Positions 16,231-25,989 are shown, counted from the first letter of the stretch. The stretch: 64,000 bases of DNA from Pseudaminobacter sp040045035 (GCF_040045035.1 NZ_JBDZDS010000001.1:186001-250000), one strand, 5' to 3'. Notes: a model not told the origin generated them from the letters alone. Numbers and translations: made by a program.

Positions 16231-19200
16231 TTACTCCGCGGCTGGCGCCATGCGCCGCTGCCGCATCATCATTGAGCGCAGCACGGCCGGCTTCACCGGC
16301 TTGTTGATCACCGGCACCTCCAGCAGGTCGGCGCTGGCCCGAACTTCGTTCGATCGGTCGGCCGTCACCAGCACGGCCGGCGTCTTGCACCCGTAAAGCG
16401 CGCGCAGCTTCGTGATCGCCTCGAGGCCGTTCTCGCCGTCGAGGTGATAGTCGGCCAGGATCAGGTCCGGCGCCTTCTCCGGCCGTGTCGCTTCGAAGCC
16501 CTGCGAGCCCACATGGCCATTGACTTCGCATCCCCAGCCTTCCAGCAGCAGGCGCATGCCGGCCAGAATGCGCGCGTCATTGTCGATGCAGAACACCGTC
16601 AAGCCGTTGAGCGCGGCACCGGCGGCAGGCTGCGGCCCGGCCTCGGCAACGAGGTCCGGCTCCCGCGCCGCCGTCACGGGCAGCAGAACGGAGAAGCGCG
16701 TGCCCTGGCCGGAATCGGAATCGATGCGAAGCTCCAGGCGCAGCACCCGCGCGATGCGGTCGACGATCGACAGGCCCAGTCCCAGCCCCTGCGCCTCACG
16801 TGCGCCCTCATCGAGGCGGGTGAACTCGCGGAACACGGTGTTGAGCTTATCGCCGGGAATGCCGATACCGGTGTCGATCACCTGAATTTCGGCGAGTTCG
16901 CCGCGCCGCCGCACGCCCACCAATATCCTGCCGCTGCGCGTGTATTTGATGCCGTTGGACACAAGGTTCTGCACCAGACGTCGCAGCAGGTTCCGGTCGG
17001 TTTCCACCGCTAGAGAAGATGGCACGATGATGAGTTCCAGCTTCTTCTCCGCCGCCAGCGGCTGGAAGTCCGTGCCGATCTGGCGCAGCAATCCGTCGAG
17101 GCGGAACACGCTTTCCACGGGCTTCATCGCGCCTGCGTCGAGTCGTGAGATGTCGAGGACCGCGCCGAGAATGGTTTCCACCGACTCGAGCGCGGATTCG
17201 ATGTTGATGGCCGCGTTGCCGGCCGGCCCGCTGCCCGCCATCTCGATCAGCGACGAGCAGTAGAGACGGGCGGCGTTGAGCGGCTGGAGGATGTCATGGC
17301 CGGCCCCGGCCAGGAAGCGCGTCTTGCCCAGATTGGCCTCCTCGGCGAGCATCTGCGCCTGCGCCAGTTCCTCATTGACGTGCATGAGTTCGGCCGTGCG
17401 GTCGCGCACGCGCTGCTCCAGCGATTCATTGGCGCGCTTGAGCGCGAGGTCGGCCGCCACGCGGGCGGAGATGTCGGCATAGGTGGCCACGATGCCACCG
17501 TCGGGCATCGGGTTGGATCGCAGCTCGATGATGCGCCCGCTGGTCCTGAGCTCCATCTGCCAGGGGCTTTCGAAACTGCTCAGGCGATCGAGAATGATCA
17601 GCCGCGCCTCATGTGCGATATCGCCCCGCGTGACCAGAAAGCGCAGGAGCTGGTCGAGCGAGACGCCGACCTGCCCCATGTGGTCGGGCAGGTCGAACAG
17701 GGTGCGGTACTGGTGGTTCCAGCAGGTGAGGCGGTAATCCTTGTCGAAGACCGTGATGCCCTGTTCCATCTGGTCGAGCGCGATCTGGAGCAGGTCGCGA
17801 TTGTGCTGGAGCGCCTCGGTCGCGTCGTCCAGCAGGCGGAAGGTGTCGCGCGAGGCGCTGTCGTGGCGCTTGAACAGCAGCGACAGGATGAGCCGCGCCG
17901 AGGACGAGCCGACAGCACTGCCCAGCAGTTGCTCGGAGAAGCGCACCACCTCCATGCTGGCCTGTTCATTGCCGTTGAGCTCTACGCCGTCATTCTGCTC
18001 GAAGGTCTGGAAGGAGCGTTCGGTGCGCTCGACGCCCAGATAGCGCGAGATCGTGTCCTTGAGATCGTTGACGGTAACGGCAGTGCGGAAGCGCCGCAGG
18101 CTGGGCATCGGGTTGGTGTCGCGCGGCACGAATATCGCCGCCTGGATGCGCTCAAGCGGTACCGAGGCGCGCGACAACGAGCCGAGCACGAAGCAGATCG
18201 TGTTGATGGCGAGGCTCCACATCACCCCGTGGTTCAGCGGCTCTGCCAGGGTGCCGAACAGCGCTTGCGGCCGCAGCGCCTCCATGCCGAACAGTCCGTC
18301 GACTATGACCGGCGTGTTGGGCGCGGCCAGTGAGGGAAGCAGAAGCGTGTAGGCCCAGACGATGATGCCGGCCGTCATGCCCAATGCCGCGCCGCGGCCG
18401 TTGGCGCGCCGCCAGATGAGCCCGCCGACGAAAGCCGGAGCAAATTGCGCGATCGCGGCGAAGGACATCAGCCCGATCGAGGCCAGGCGGGCGTTGTTGG
18501 TGCTCTCGCGGTAGTAGAGGAAGGCGGCGAACAGGATGATGAAGATCGAGGCGCGCCTGATGTTGAGGATGAGGCTCGACCAGTCCTCGTTCTCGCTTGG
18601 CTGCGACTTGAGCAACCGCCGCACGAACAGCGGAATGAGCAGGTCGTTGGAGATCATGATCGCAAGCGCCACGCTCTCGACGATCACCATCGCAGTCGCG
18701 GCCGAAAGCCCGCCGATGAAGGCAATCATGGCAAGCATGTCCCTGTTGCCGAGCAGCGGCACCGACAGCACGTAGAGGTCGCTGCTGGTGCGCGGACCAA
18801 CCAGGGCCAGCCCGGCGAAGGCAATCGGCAACACGAAGAGATTGATGGCGATCAGATAAAGCGGAAACACCCTGGTGGCGGTGCGCAGTTCGTTCTCGCT
18901 GCGGTTCTCCACGATCATCACGTAGAACTGGCGCGGCAGCATGACGATGGCGAAGCCGCTGATCACGGTCGTGACCACCCAGGTGCCCAGCGAAGTGGTG
19001 TAGCTCAAGGCCCGCCGCACCTCGGCATTGGCCGCCAGTGTCTCGACCATCTGCGCCGGATTGCCGAACAGGAAGAAGGTGACGATGAGACCGACCGCGA
19101 GGAAAGCGGCGAGCTTGACCACGGACTCCACCGCCACGGCCAACACCAGCCCGTCCTGATGTTCTGTCGCGTCGGCATGGCGCGTTCCGAACAGGATGGC

Positions 19201-19722
19201 GAACAATGCCAGCAGCATCGCCACGATCAGCGAGATGTCGCTGACGAACGGGTCGAAGGAGGGCGGCGCGCCATTGTAGTTCTCGACCATCAGGCTGACC
19301 GAGCCGGAGATCGCCTTGAGCTGCAGGGCGATGTATGGCACCGCGCCGACTGTGGCGATCAGCGTGGCGATGCAGGCGACTGCGAAGCTCTTGCCATAGC
19401 GCGCGCCCAGGAAATCGGCGATCGAGGTGATCTTCTCGGCCTTTGCAAGCCTCACGATGCGCCTGAGCAGCGGGAAGCCGAAGGCAAAGACGAGGACCGG
19501 CCCAATATAGATGGCAAGGAATTCCATCCCCCGCTCGGAGGCCAGGCCCACGGAGCCGAAAAAGGTCCAGGACGTGCAATAGATCGCCAGGCTCAGCGCA
19601 TAGATGCCGGGACGCGGCCGGCTGGTGCCACGGATCGCCGCCCACCGGTCGCCAAAGCTGGCGATCGCGAAAAGCAGCGTCACATAGGCGACGGCAATGA
19701 TGACGACGACCCAGCCCTGCAC
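16231..19722 (-). CDS. SSS-domain hybrid sensor histidine kinase (CrbS/MxtR-like)
   Basis: About 1163 residues. The first ~500 form a sodium/solute-symporter-like domain with around thirteen membrane helices (VVVIIAVAYVTLLFAIASFGD, YCTSWTFFGSVGLA). Then come a STAC-type linker (SLRRFRTAVTVNDLKDTISR), a PAS domain (MEQGITVFDKDYRLTCWNHQ), a histidine kinase (AGHDILQPLN, His about 809; GIGIPGDKLNTVFREF; GLGLGLSIVDRIA) and a C-terminal receiver (LILADYHLDGENG). Such proteins sense a carbon source through the transporter-like part. I choose GTG 19722, which follows GGGGAGG; the frame extends to GTG 19779. It is tail-to-tail with its likely partner regulator. Confidence 0.92.
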   Translation of the reverse strand: MQGWVVVIIAVAYVTLLFAIASFGDRWAAIRGTSRPRPGIYALSLAIYCTSWTFFGSVGLASERGMEFLAIYIGPVLVFAFGFPLLRRIVRLAKAEKITSIADFLGARYGKSFAVACIATLIATVGAVPYIALQLKAISGSVSLMVENYNGAPPSFDPFVSDISLIVAMLLALFAILFGTRHADATEHQDGLVLAVAVESVVKLAAFLAVGLIVTFFLFGNPAQMVETLAANAEVRRALSYTTSLGTWVVTTVISGFAIVMLPRQFYVMIVENRSENELRTATRVFPLYLIAINLFVLPIAFAGLALVGPRTSSDLYVLSVPLLGNRDMLAMIAFIGGLSAATAMVIVESVALAIMISNDLLIPLFVRRLLKSQPSENEDWSSLILNIRRASIFIILFAAFLYYRESTNNARLASIGLMSFAAIAQFAPAFVGGLIWRRANGRGAALGMTAGIIVWAYTLLLPSLAAPNTPVIVDGLFGMEALRPQALFGTLAEPLNHGVMWSLAINTICFVLGSLSRASVPLERIQAAIFVPRDTNPMPSLRRFRTAVTVNDLKDTISRYLGVERTERSFQTFEQNDGVELNGNEQASMEVVRFSEQLLGSAVGSSSARLILSLLFKRHDSASRDTFRLLDDATEALQHNRDLLQIALDQMEQGITVFDKDYRLTCWNHQYRTLFDLPDHMGQVGVSLDQLLRFLVTRGDIAHEARLIILDRLSSFESPWQMELRTSGRIIELRSNPMPDGGIVATYADISARVAADLALKRANESLEQRVRDRTAELMHVNEELAQAQMLAEEANLGKTRFLAGAGHDILQPLNAARLYCSSLIEMAGSGPAGNAAINIESALESVETILGAVLDISRLDAGAMKPVESVFRLDGLLRQIGTDFQPLAAEKKLELIIVPSSLAVETDRNLLRRLVQNLVSNGIKYTRSGRILVGVRRRGELAEIQVIDTGIGIPGDKLNTVFREFTRLDEGAREAQGLGLGLSIVDRIARVLRLELRIDSDSGQGTRFSVLLPVTAAREPDLVAEAGPQPAAGAALNGLTVFCIDNDARILAGMRLLLEGWGCEVNGHVGSQGFEATRPEKAPDLILADYHLDGENGLEAITKLRALYGCKTPAVLVTADRSNEVRASADLLEVPVINKPVKPAVLRSMMMRQRRMAPAAE

Positions 19723-19981
19723 GCTTGAACCAACCTCCCCCCAAGCGTCCGAATAGGATTTCAACCTGAAGGCAAGCACAGCCGGTGGTGCTTGTCGATG
19801 CCGTGGCCGCTAAGCCTTTGGTCGAGTTGGGGCCGCTCGTTTGGGCCAGTGGGCCAGTTTCGCCAATAGTGGCGAGTGATTTAGTCGTTTTTCAATTCAG
19901 GGTTTTTGTTAAGATGGCGCATCGGCCGACGCCCGAGAGGCGGACATGACGGTTGCGCGGCTGCATTACAAGGAGGGTTCG

Positions 19982-20401
19982 GTGCTCAAGGAATTTCAGG
20001 AATTCATTTCGAAGGGCAATGTGATCGACCTGGCGGTCGGTATCATCATAGGAGGCGCCTTCACCCTGATCGTCAATTCGCTCGTCGGCGATATCGTGAT
20101 GCCGGTGGTCGGCACCATCTTCGGCGGCTTCGATTTTTCCAACTACTTCCTGTCGCTGTCCTCCAAGGTCACCGCGGACACGTTGGTCGAGGCCAAGAAG
20201 CAGGGCGCCGTGTTCGCCTACGGCAACTTCATCACCGTCTTTATCAACTTCCTGATCCTTGCGTTCATCATCTTCCTGATGGTCAAGGGCGTGAACACAC
20301 TCCGCCGCAGGCTCGTTGCGGAGAAGGCGGCCCAGTCGACCCTGCCCACGCCCGAGATCGAGCTGTTGACGGAGATCCGCGACCTGCTGGCGAAGAAATA
20401 G
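19982..20401 (+). CDS. mscL: Large-conductance mechanosensitive channel MscL
   Basis: Emergency turgor valve of the inner membrane. 139 residues from GTG 19982, where AAGGAGG (19970-19976) is five bases upstream; the ATG at 19946 would add twelve residues not found in the family. The amphipathic N-terminus (LKEFQEFISKGNVIDLAVGIIIG), first helix, GGFDFSNYF periplasmic loop, second helix (VFINFLILAFIIFLMVK) and C-terminal bundle (EIELLTEIRDLLAKK) are all present. It is monocistronic with its own terminator. Confidence 0.95.
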   Translation: MLKEFQEFISKGNVIDLAVGIIIGGAFTLIVNSLVGDIVMPVVGTIFGGFDFSNYFLSLSSKVTADTLVEAKKQGAVFAYGNFITVFINFLILAFIIFLMVKGVNTLRRRLVAEKAAQSTLPTPEIELLTEIRDLLAKK

Positions 20402-20426
20402 CACTTGCTGGCGCAATGAAATTTCG

Positions 20427-20455
20427 AAAACCCCGGTCATTCTGGCCGGGGTTTT
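20427..20455 (+). terminator. Rho-independent terminator after mscL
   Basis: Ten-base inverted repeat AAAACCCCGG (20427-20436) and CCGGGGTTTT (20446-20455) with a nine-base loop, ending in a short T run, 25 bases after the mscL stop. Confidence 0.85.
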
Positions 20456-20514
20456 CTGTTTGATGGCCAGCTAATCACTCGGTTAAGAAGTTCCATTCAA
20501 CGTCAGGATGCGAC

Positions 20515-21681
20515 ATGACCCTGCTTGAAAATCTGCGACGCGAAGCCCAACTTGCCCCGGAAAGCGGAATCTCCGCCGTTGCCGGCTATGGCCGCGGGCG
20601 CGAGGGCCTGATCCCGCTCTGGACGGGCGAGGGCGATCTTCCCACGCCGGCCTTCATCTCCGATGCCGCGACGCGGGGCCTGCGCGACGGCGAAACCTTC
20701 TACACCTGGCAACGTGGCATTCCGGAATTGCGCGAGGCACTGGCTCGCTACCACCAGCGGCATTTCGGGCGTGAATTCGCGGCCGAAGAGTTTCTCGTCA
20801 CCGGCGGCGGCATGCAGGCCATACAGCTCGCGCTCCAGGCTACCGCCGGAGCTGGCGACGAGGTCATCTATCTCAGCCCTGCCTGGCCGAATTTTCCGGG
20901 CGCCGCAGGCGTCGCCGGCGCCCGACCGGTCGCGGTACGGCTCGACCTTTCCGACAATGGATGGTCCTGCGACGTGGGCAAGCTCGAGGCGGCCGTCACT
21001 CCGCGTACAAAGGCGATCTTCCTCAACAGCCCGTCCAATCCAACCGGATGGACGGCGAGCATGGACGAGCTGAAGGCCGTGCTTGACCTTGCACGCCGGC
21101 ACGGGCTCTGGATCATCGCCGACGAGATCTATGCCCTGTTCTACTATGGCGACGTGCGCGCGCCTTCCTTCATGGATTTCATGGAGGACGAGGACCGCAT
21201 CATCTTCGTCAACACATTTTCCAAGAACTGGGCGATGACCGGCTGGCGGATGGGCTGGTTGCGCATGCATCCGTCGCTGCAGCAGACCTTCGAGAACCTC
21301 ATCCAGTATTCAACCTCGGGGGTGGCCCAGTTCATGCAGCGCGGCGGCGTCTCCGCGCTCGAGCACGGCGATGGGTTCCTGGCCTCGCAGATCGAGCGGG
21401 CGCGGCAGGCGCGCGACATCGTCTGCGGTATCCTCGCGGAAACCGGGCGCGCGCGCGTCATCGCCCCGCAGGGCGCGTTCTATCTGTTCTTTTCCATCGA
21501 CGGCATCGAGGAATCGCGCAGCGCCGCCTTCGATATCATTGACCAAGCCAATGTCGGGCTTGCGCCCGGCACGGCGTTCGGGGAGGGGGGAGATGCCTTC
21601 TTCAGGCTCTGCTTCCACCGCCGCCTCGACCAGCTCGAGGAGGCGGCAACGCGGCTTGCGGAGTGGATCCGCAAGCGCTGA
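20515..21681 (+). CDS. Class I/II pyridoxal-phosphate aminotransferase
   Basis: 388-residue fold-type I aminotransferase of the AspC family. Visible are GGGMQAIQLALQATAGAGDEV, the substrate-carboxylate segment FLNSPSNPTGW, the cofactor-binding DEIYALFYY, and the PLP lysine in NTFSKNWAMTGWRMGW. Members transaminate aspartate, aromatic or branched amino acids; the substrate cannot be told from sequence. It is followed tail-to-tail by hemA on the opposite strand and preceded by the mscL terminator, so it is transcribed alone. Confidence 0.88.
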   Translation: MTLLENLRREAQLAPESGISAVAGYGRGREGLIPLWTGEGDLPTPAFISDAATRGLRDGETFYTWQRGIPELREALARYHQRHFGREFAAEEFLVTGGGMQAIQLALQATAGAGDEVIYLSPAWPNFPGAAGVAGARPVAVRLDLSDNGWSCDVGKLEAAVTPRTKAIFLNSPSNPTGWTASMDELKAVLDLARRHGLWIIADEIYALFYYGDVRAPSFMDFMEDEDRIIFVNTFSKNWAMTGWRMGWLRMHPSLQQTFENLIQYSTSGVAQFMQRGGVSALEHGDGFLASQIERARQARDIVCGILAETGRARVIAPQGAFYLFFSIDGIEESRSAAFDIIDQANVGLAPGTAFGEGGDAFFRLCFHRRLDQLEEAATRLAEWIRKR

Positions 21682-21711
21682 ACGCGGATTTCAGGAAAGC
21701 GGGGCGGCGGC

Positions 21712-22992
21712 TCAGCCGCCTGACTTGGGCACCAGCAGAGGGATGATCCGCTCGGACTTGGCCACCGATGGCTGGTCCGACGTGCGGTAGGGAATGCCGA
21801 GCGCATCCCAGGTCTCGGTCAGCGCGTCCCGCAGCGTCTCGATAAGCTCGTCGGTGTGGAACGGCGTCGGCGTGATGCGCAGCCGCTCGGTGCCACGCGG
21901 CACGGTCGGGTAGTTGATCGGCTGGATATAGATGCCATGCACGCCGAGAAGCCGGTCGGACGCCATCTTGCAGAGCTCCGGATCACCCACCAGAATCGGT
22001 ACGATGTGGGTTTCGGACGGCATCACTGGCAGGCCGGCCTCGCCAAGCACGCGCTTGGTCTGGGTTGCCTGACGTTGCTGTGCGTCACGCTCCTCCTGGG
22101 ACGTCTTGAGGTGACGGATCGAGGTCGCCGACGCCGCGGCGATCGCCGGCGGCAGCGCGGTGGTGAAGATGAAGCCCGGCGCGTAGGAGCGCACGGCGTC
22201 AACCACGGCGCTGGTGCCGGTGATGTAGCCGCCCAGCGTGCCGAAGGCCTTGGCCAGCGTGCCCTCGATAATGTCGATGCGGTGCGCCAGCCCCTCACGC
22301 TCGGTGATGCCGCCGCCGCGCGCGCCGTACATGCCCACCGCATGGACCTCGTCGATATAGGTCATGGCGTTGTACTTCTCGGCGAGGTCGGCGATCTCGG
22401 CGATCGGCGCGATGTCACCGTCCATCGAATAGACGGACTCGAACACGATCAGCTTGGCGCGCTCGCGTCCGGCCGCCTGCAGCAGGCTCTCCAGATGCGC
22501 GACGTCGTTGTGGCGGAAGATCTTCTTCTCGGCGCCCGAGCGGCGCACGCCCTCGATCATCGAGGCGTGGTTCAGTTCGTCCGAGAGGATCAGGCAGTTC
22601 GGCAGGAGGCGAGCGATGGTCGAGATCGAGGCCTCGTTCGAAACAAAGCCGGACGTGAACACCAGCGCCGATTCCTTGCCATGCAGGTCGGCGAGCTCAA
22701 GCTCGAGCTCGACCAGCGGATGGTTGGTGCCGGAGATGTTGCGCGTGCCGCCGGCGCCCGAGCCCATCTGGCCGGCCGTCTGCTGGAAGGCCTCAATCAC
22801 ACTCGGGTGCTGACCCATGCCGAGATAGTCGTTGGAGCACCAGACGGTGATTTCGTGGGCCTGGCCATTCGACCGGTGTATTGCGCGCGGGAACCTGCCT
22901 ACGATACGTTCAAGATCGGCAAAGACGCGGTAGCGTCGTTCGGCATGAAGCTGGTCGATCGCTTCTTCGAAAAATCGCTGATAGTTCATCAT
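21712..22992 (-). CDS. hemA: 5-aminolevulinate synthase (C4 pathway)
   Basis: Condenses glycine with succinyl-CoA to 5-aminolevulinate, the first haem precursor in alphaproteobacteria. 426 residues, full length, beginning MMNYQRFFEEAIDQL. Signatures: VWCSNDYLGMGQHP, GSGAGGTRNISGT glycine-rich loop, LSDELNHASMIEG, VFESVYSMDGDIAPI, YIDEVHAVGMYG and the PLP lysine in EGTLAKAFGTLGGY. The upstream region carries a perfect FNR/FixK site with a fitting -10, so expression probably rises at low oxygen, when haem demand for high-affinity oxidases grows. Confidence 0.97.
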   Translation of the reverse strand: MMNYQRFFEEAIDQLHAERRYRVFADLERIVGRFPRAIHRSNGQAHEITVWCSNDYLGMGQHPSVIEAFQQTAGQMGSGAGGTRNISGTNHPLVELELELADLHGKESALVFTSGFVSNEASISTIARLLPNCLILSDELNHASMIEGVRRSGAEKKIFRHNDVAHLESLLQAAGRERAKLIVFESVYSMDGDIAPIAEIADLAEKYNAMTYIDEVHAVGMYGARGGGITEREGLAHRIDIIEGTLAKAFGTLGGYITGTSAVVDAVRSYAPGFIFTTALPPAIAAASATSIRHLKTSQEERDAQQRQATQTKRVLGEAGLPVMPSETHIVPILVGDPELCKMASDRLLGVHGIYIQPINYPTVPRGTERLRITPTPFHTDELIETLRDALTETWDALGIPYRTSDQPSVAKSERIIPLLVPKSGG

Positions 22993-23082
22993 GGCTTCCC
23001 GGATTTCGGCAGGATCATAAAGACGGCGTGCTTTTCAGTCCATTCCATGAATGCGGTCAAAATGCCACGGCGCCCGGGTCGG

Positions 23083-23123
23083 AACATAGGGGCGCGGATC
23101 CTCGCTTCCTTGATTCAGATCAA
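23083..23123 (-). promoter_or_regulatory. FNR/FixK-type box and class II promoter of hemA
   Basis: TTGAT-TCAG-ATCAA at 23110-23123 is a perfect FNR/FixK palindrome. Reading toward hemA, a -10-like TATGTT lies at 23083-23088 on the minus strand. That places the start site near 23076 and the box centre about 40.5 bases upstream, the class II activator position. In the galE direction no comparable -10 is seen. FnrL control of hemA is known in Rhodobacter; here it is inferred from the site. Confidence 0.8.
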
Positions 23124-23223
23124 GGGGAGGGGGAGCGCTTGGACCATTCGTCTTTTGCACTATGCGGTGGCTTTCGGGCCAAAATTCCAATACTGAATCG
23201 GGACATAGGATAGGGGTGGGGCA

Positions 23224-24222
23224 ATGACCGTTCTCGTGACAGGCGGCGCTGGATATATCGGCAGCCACATGGTCTGGGAGCTGCTCGATGTCGGCGAGAA
23301 GGTCGTCGTGGTCGACCGTCTGTCGACCGGATTTGAATGGGCGGTGGCCCCCGAAGCAAAGCTCGTTGTCGGTGACGTCGGCGATGCCGAACTGATCGGC
23401 TCGGTCATTCGCGAGCACGCGGTCAATGCCATCATCCATTTTGCCGGCTCGATCGTCGTGCCCGAATCGGTCGCGGACCCGCTGGCCTATTACGAAAACA
23501 ACACCTCCAAGACGCGCACGCTTGTCGAGACCGCTGTACGTGCGGGTGTGCCGCATTTCATCTTTTCCTCCACCGCCGCCGTCTACGGCGCGGCCGGGCT
23601 GGAGCCGGTGCGGGAGGACGCGCGCCTGGCGCCCGAGTCGCCTTACGGCCTGTCCAAGCTGATGAGCGAATGGATGCTGCGCGACGCCGCCGCTGCCCAT
23701 AGCCTGCGTTACACGGCGCTGCGCTATTTCAACGTCGCCGGTGCCGATCCCAAGGGACGCACGGGGCAGTCCACGCCCGGTGCCACCCACCTGATCAAGG
23801 TTGCGTGCCAGACGGCGCAAGGCAAGCGTGCCTCCATGCAGGTGTTCGGCAGCGACTATCAGACGCCGGACGGCACCTGCGTGCGCGACTACATCCATGT
23901 GAGCGACCTCGCGCATGCCCATTACCTGGCCCTGCAGCGCCTGCGCGCCGGCGAGGGCAACCTGGTGGCCAATTGCGGCTACGGCCATGGCTATTCCGTG
24001 CTTGAGGTGATCGAGGCCGTCCGGCGCGTCCATGGCGCCGACTTCGAGGTCACGATCGGGGAGCGCCGGCCCGGCGATGCCGCCGCCGTCGTCGCCAATT
24101 CCGACCTTGCGCGCCGTGAGTTCGGCTGGCAGCCGCGCCACGACGATCTCGACGGCATCGTGGCCGAGGCACTGACCTGGGAGCGGATTTTGGCGGGCAA
24201 GAACTCCGTCAACGGCGTCTAG
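23224..24222 (+). CDS. galE: UDP-glucose 4-epimerase
   Basis: 332-residue extended SDR enzyme that interconverts UDP-glucose and UDP-galactose for surface polysaccharides. It starts TVLVTGGAGYIGSHMVWELL (NAD-binding GGAGYIG at about 7-13), with FAGSIVVPES, SSTAAVYG, the catalytic SPYGLSK (Y-x3-K) and LRYFNVAGADP. A GGGGTGGGG stretch precedes the ATG. It is divergent from hemA, sharing a 231-base upstream region, and is followed by a 257-base gap before dihydropyrimidinase. Substrate may also be UDP-GlcNAc or a uronate. Confidence 0.92.
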   Translation: MTVLVTGGAGYIGSHMVWELLDVGEKVVVVDRLSTGFEWAVAPEAKLVVGDVGDAELIGSVIREHAVNAIIHFAGSIVVPESVADPLAYYENNTSKTRTLVETAVRAGVPHFIFSSTAAVYGAAGLEPVREDARLAPESPYGLSKLMSEWMLRDAAAAHSLRYTALRYFNVAGADPKGRTGQSTPGATHLIKVACQTAQGKRASMQVFGSDYQTPDGTCVRDYIHVSDLAHAHYLALQRLRAGEGNLVANCGYGHGYSVLEVIEAVRRVHGADFEVTIGERRPGDAAAVVANSDLARREFGWQPRHDDLDGIVAEALTWERILAGKNSVNGV

Positions 24223-24479
24223 GCACCTGCGCTTTCTCGAAAGCCTCACCGAACCTTTGCGGGGATTCCCTGCATACGCCATCCGCGCCTGCGGTCTCTT
24301 GGCCGTGAGAACAAAAGACACTTTCCGGCGGCCCGAAAGTCGCTAAGGTGGCCCAATAAAATGCGTGTCGGCGGGTGATTACAGCTGCACCGAAACACGC
24401 CACCTTGGACAAGAACGAGCAGCCTGCGCGGGGAACACGCAGCGACTGCCGGCAGGACAGAAAGAGGAAGGAGACCGTA

Positions 24480-25937
24480 ATGTCGAAAGTGATCAAGGGC
24501 GGCACCATCGTTGCCGCCGACAGGACCTACGAGGCCGATATCCTGATCGAGGGCGAACGCATCTCGGCGATCGGCAAGGGGCTTTCCGGCGATACGGTGA
24601 TCGACGCCGAGGGCGCCTACATCATGCCGGGCGGCATCGATCCGCATACCCATCTCGAAATGCCCTTCATGGGCACCACGGCCGCCGAAACCTGGGAAAG
24701 CGGCACCTTCGCCGCGCTCTCTGGCGGCACCACGACGGTGGTCGACTTCGTCATCCCCGGCGAGGGCGGCATGCTCGCGGCGCTGGAGGAGTGGGAGAAT
24801 AGGGCATCGCGTCAGGCGTCGTCCGACTATTCCTACCACATGTGCGTCACCAGCTGGTCGGAGCAGATCTTCTCCGACATGGCCAAGGTGGTGGACCGGG
24901 GCATCAACACCTTCAAGCACTTCATGGCCTACAAGGGCGCGCTGATGGTGAACGACGACGAGATGTTCGCCTCATTCCAGCGCTGTGCGGCCCTGGGCGC
25001 ACTGCCGCTGGTGCACGCTGAGAACGGCGACATCGTTGCGGCGCTGCAGCAGAAATATATCGACTCCGGCGTCCCCGGACCCGAGGCGCACGCCTATTCG
25101 CGTCCGCCCGAGGTCGAGGGCGAGGCGACCAACCGCGCCATCATGATCGCCGACGCAGCCGGGGTGCCGGTCTATATCGTGCACGTCTCCTGCGAGCAGA
25201 GCCACGAGGCAATCCGGCGCGCACGGCAGAAGGGCATGCGCGTCTATGGCGAGCCGCTGATCCAGCACCTGACGCTTGACGAGAGCGAATACCAGAACCC
25301 TGACTGGATGCACGCCGCCCGCCGCGTCATGTCCCCGCCGTTCCGCAACAAGCTTCATCAGGACAGCCTGTGGGCGGGCCTTGCCGCCGGCTCGCTGCAG
25401 GTGGTGGCCACCGACCACGCCGCCTTCACCAGCGAGCAGAAGACGCTCGGCCTCGACGATTTCCGCAAGATCCCGAACGGCACCGGCGGGCTCGAGGACC
25501 GCATGCCTGTGCTGTGGACGCGCGGTGTCGAGACAGGCCGGCTGACCATGAACGAGTTCGTGGCCGTCACCTCCACCAACATCGCCCAGATCCTCAACAT
25601 CTACCCGCAGAAGGGCGCGATCCTGCCCGGCTCCGACGCCGACCTGGTGGTTTGGGACCCAAAACTATCCAAGACGATCTCCGCCGCCAACCAGAAGTCG
25701 ATCATCGACTACAACGTCTTCGAAGGCTTCAAGGTCAACGGCCTGCCGCGATACACGCTGTCGCGTGGCGACGTCGTCTGGTCTCACGGCCAGAACGACC
25801 AGCCGCAGCCCGGTCGCGGCAAGTTCGTCAAGCGCCGGCCGTTCCCGGCAGTCAACCAGGCGCTGTCGCGGTGGAAGGAGATCACTGCTCCGCGCGCAGT
25901 CACCCGTTCGGCCGAGCATATGCCGATCGGCGTCTGA
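24480..25937 (+). CDS. hydA: Dihydropyrimidinase (D-hydantoinase)
   Basis: 485-residue cyclic amidohydrolase that opens dihydrouracil/dihydrothymine to N-carbamoyl-beta-amino acids in reductive pyrimidine breakdown. Metal ligands are visible as the HxH in DPHTHLEMPF, the carboxylated lysine in FKHFMAYKG, VHAENGD, VHVSCEQSHEAI, and the aspartate in VVATDHAAF. The C-terminal YTLSRGDVVW strand is typical. ATG 24480 follows an AGGAAGGAG site. The other pathway genes (pydA/pydX, pydC) are not next to it in this window. It ends at a strong terminator. Confidence 0.93.
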   Translation: MSKVIKGGTIVAADRTYEADILIEGERISAIGKGLSGDTVIDAEGAYIMPGGIDPHTHLEMPFMGTTAAETWESGTFAALSGGTTTVVDFVIPGEGGMLAALEEWENRASRQASSDYSYHMCVTSWSEQIFSDMAKVVDRGINTFKHFMAYKGALMVNDDEMFASFQRCAALGALPLVHAENGDIVAALQQKYIDSGVPGPEAHAYSRPPEVEGEATNRAIMIADAAGVPVYIVHVSCEQSHEAIRRARQKGMRVYGEPLIQHLTLDESEYQNPDWMHAARRVMSPPFRNKLHQDSLWAGLAAGSLQVVATDHAAFTSEQKTLGLDDFRKIPNGTGGLEDRMPVLWTRGVETGRLTMNEFVAVTSTNIAQILNIYPQKGAILPGSDADLVVWDPKLSKTISAANQKSIIDYNVFEGFKVNGLPRYTLSRGDVVWSHGQNDQPQPGRGKFVKRRPFPAVNQALSRWKEITAPRAVTRSAEHMPIGV

Positions 25938-25961
25938 GGACACACAAGATCGGTCAGGCAA

Positions 25962-25989
25962 ACCCGGCGACTCGCGTCGCCGGGTTTTT
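25962..25989 (+). terminator. Rho-independent terminator after dihydropyrimidinase
   Basis: Ten-base arms ACCCGGCGAC (25962-25971) and GTCGCCGGGT (25976-25985) with a four-base loop, followed by a T run, 24 bases after the stop codon. Confidence 0.92.

Noticed and set aside
18445..19728. 427-residue open frame on the plus strand
   Set aside because: Shadow of the SSS-domain kinase, with low-complexity charged sequence.
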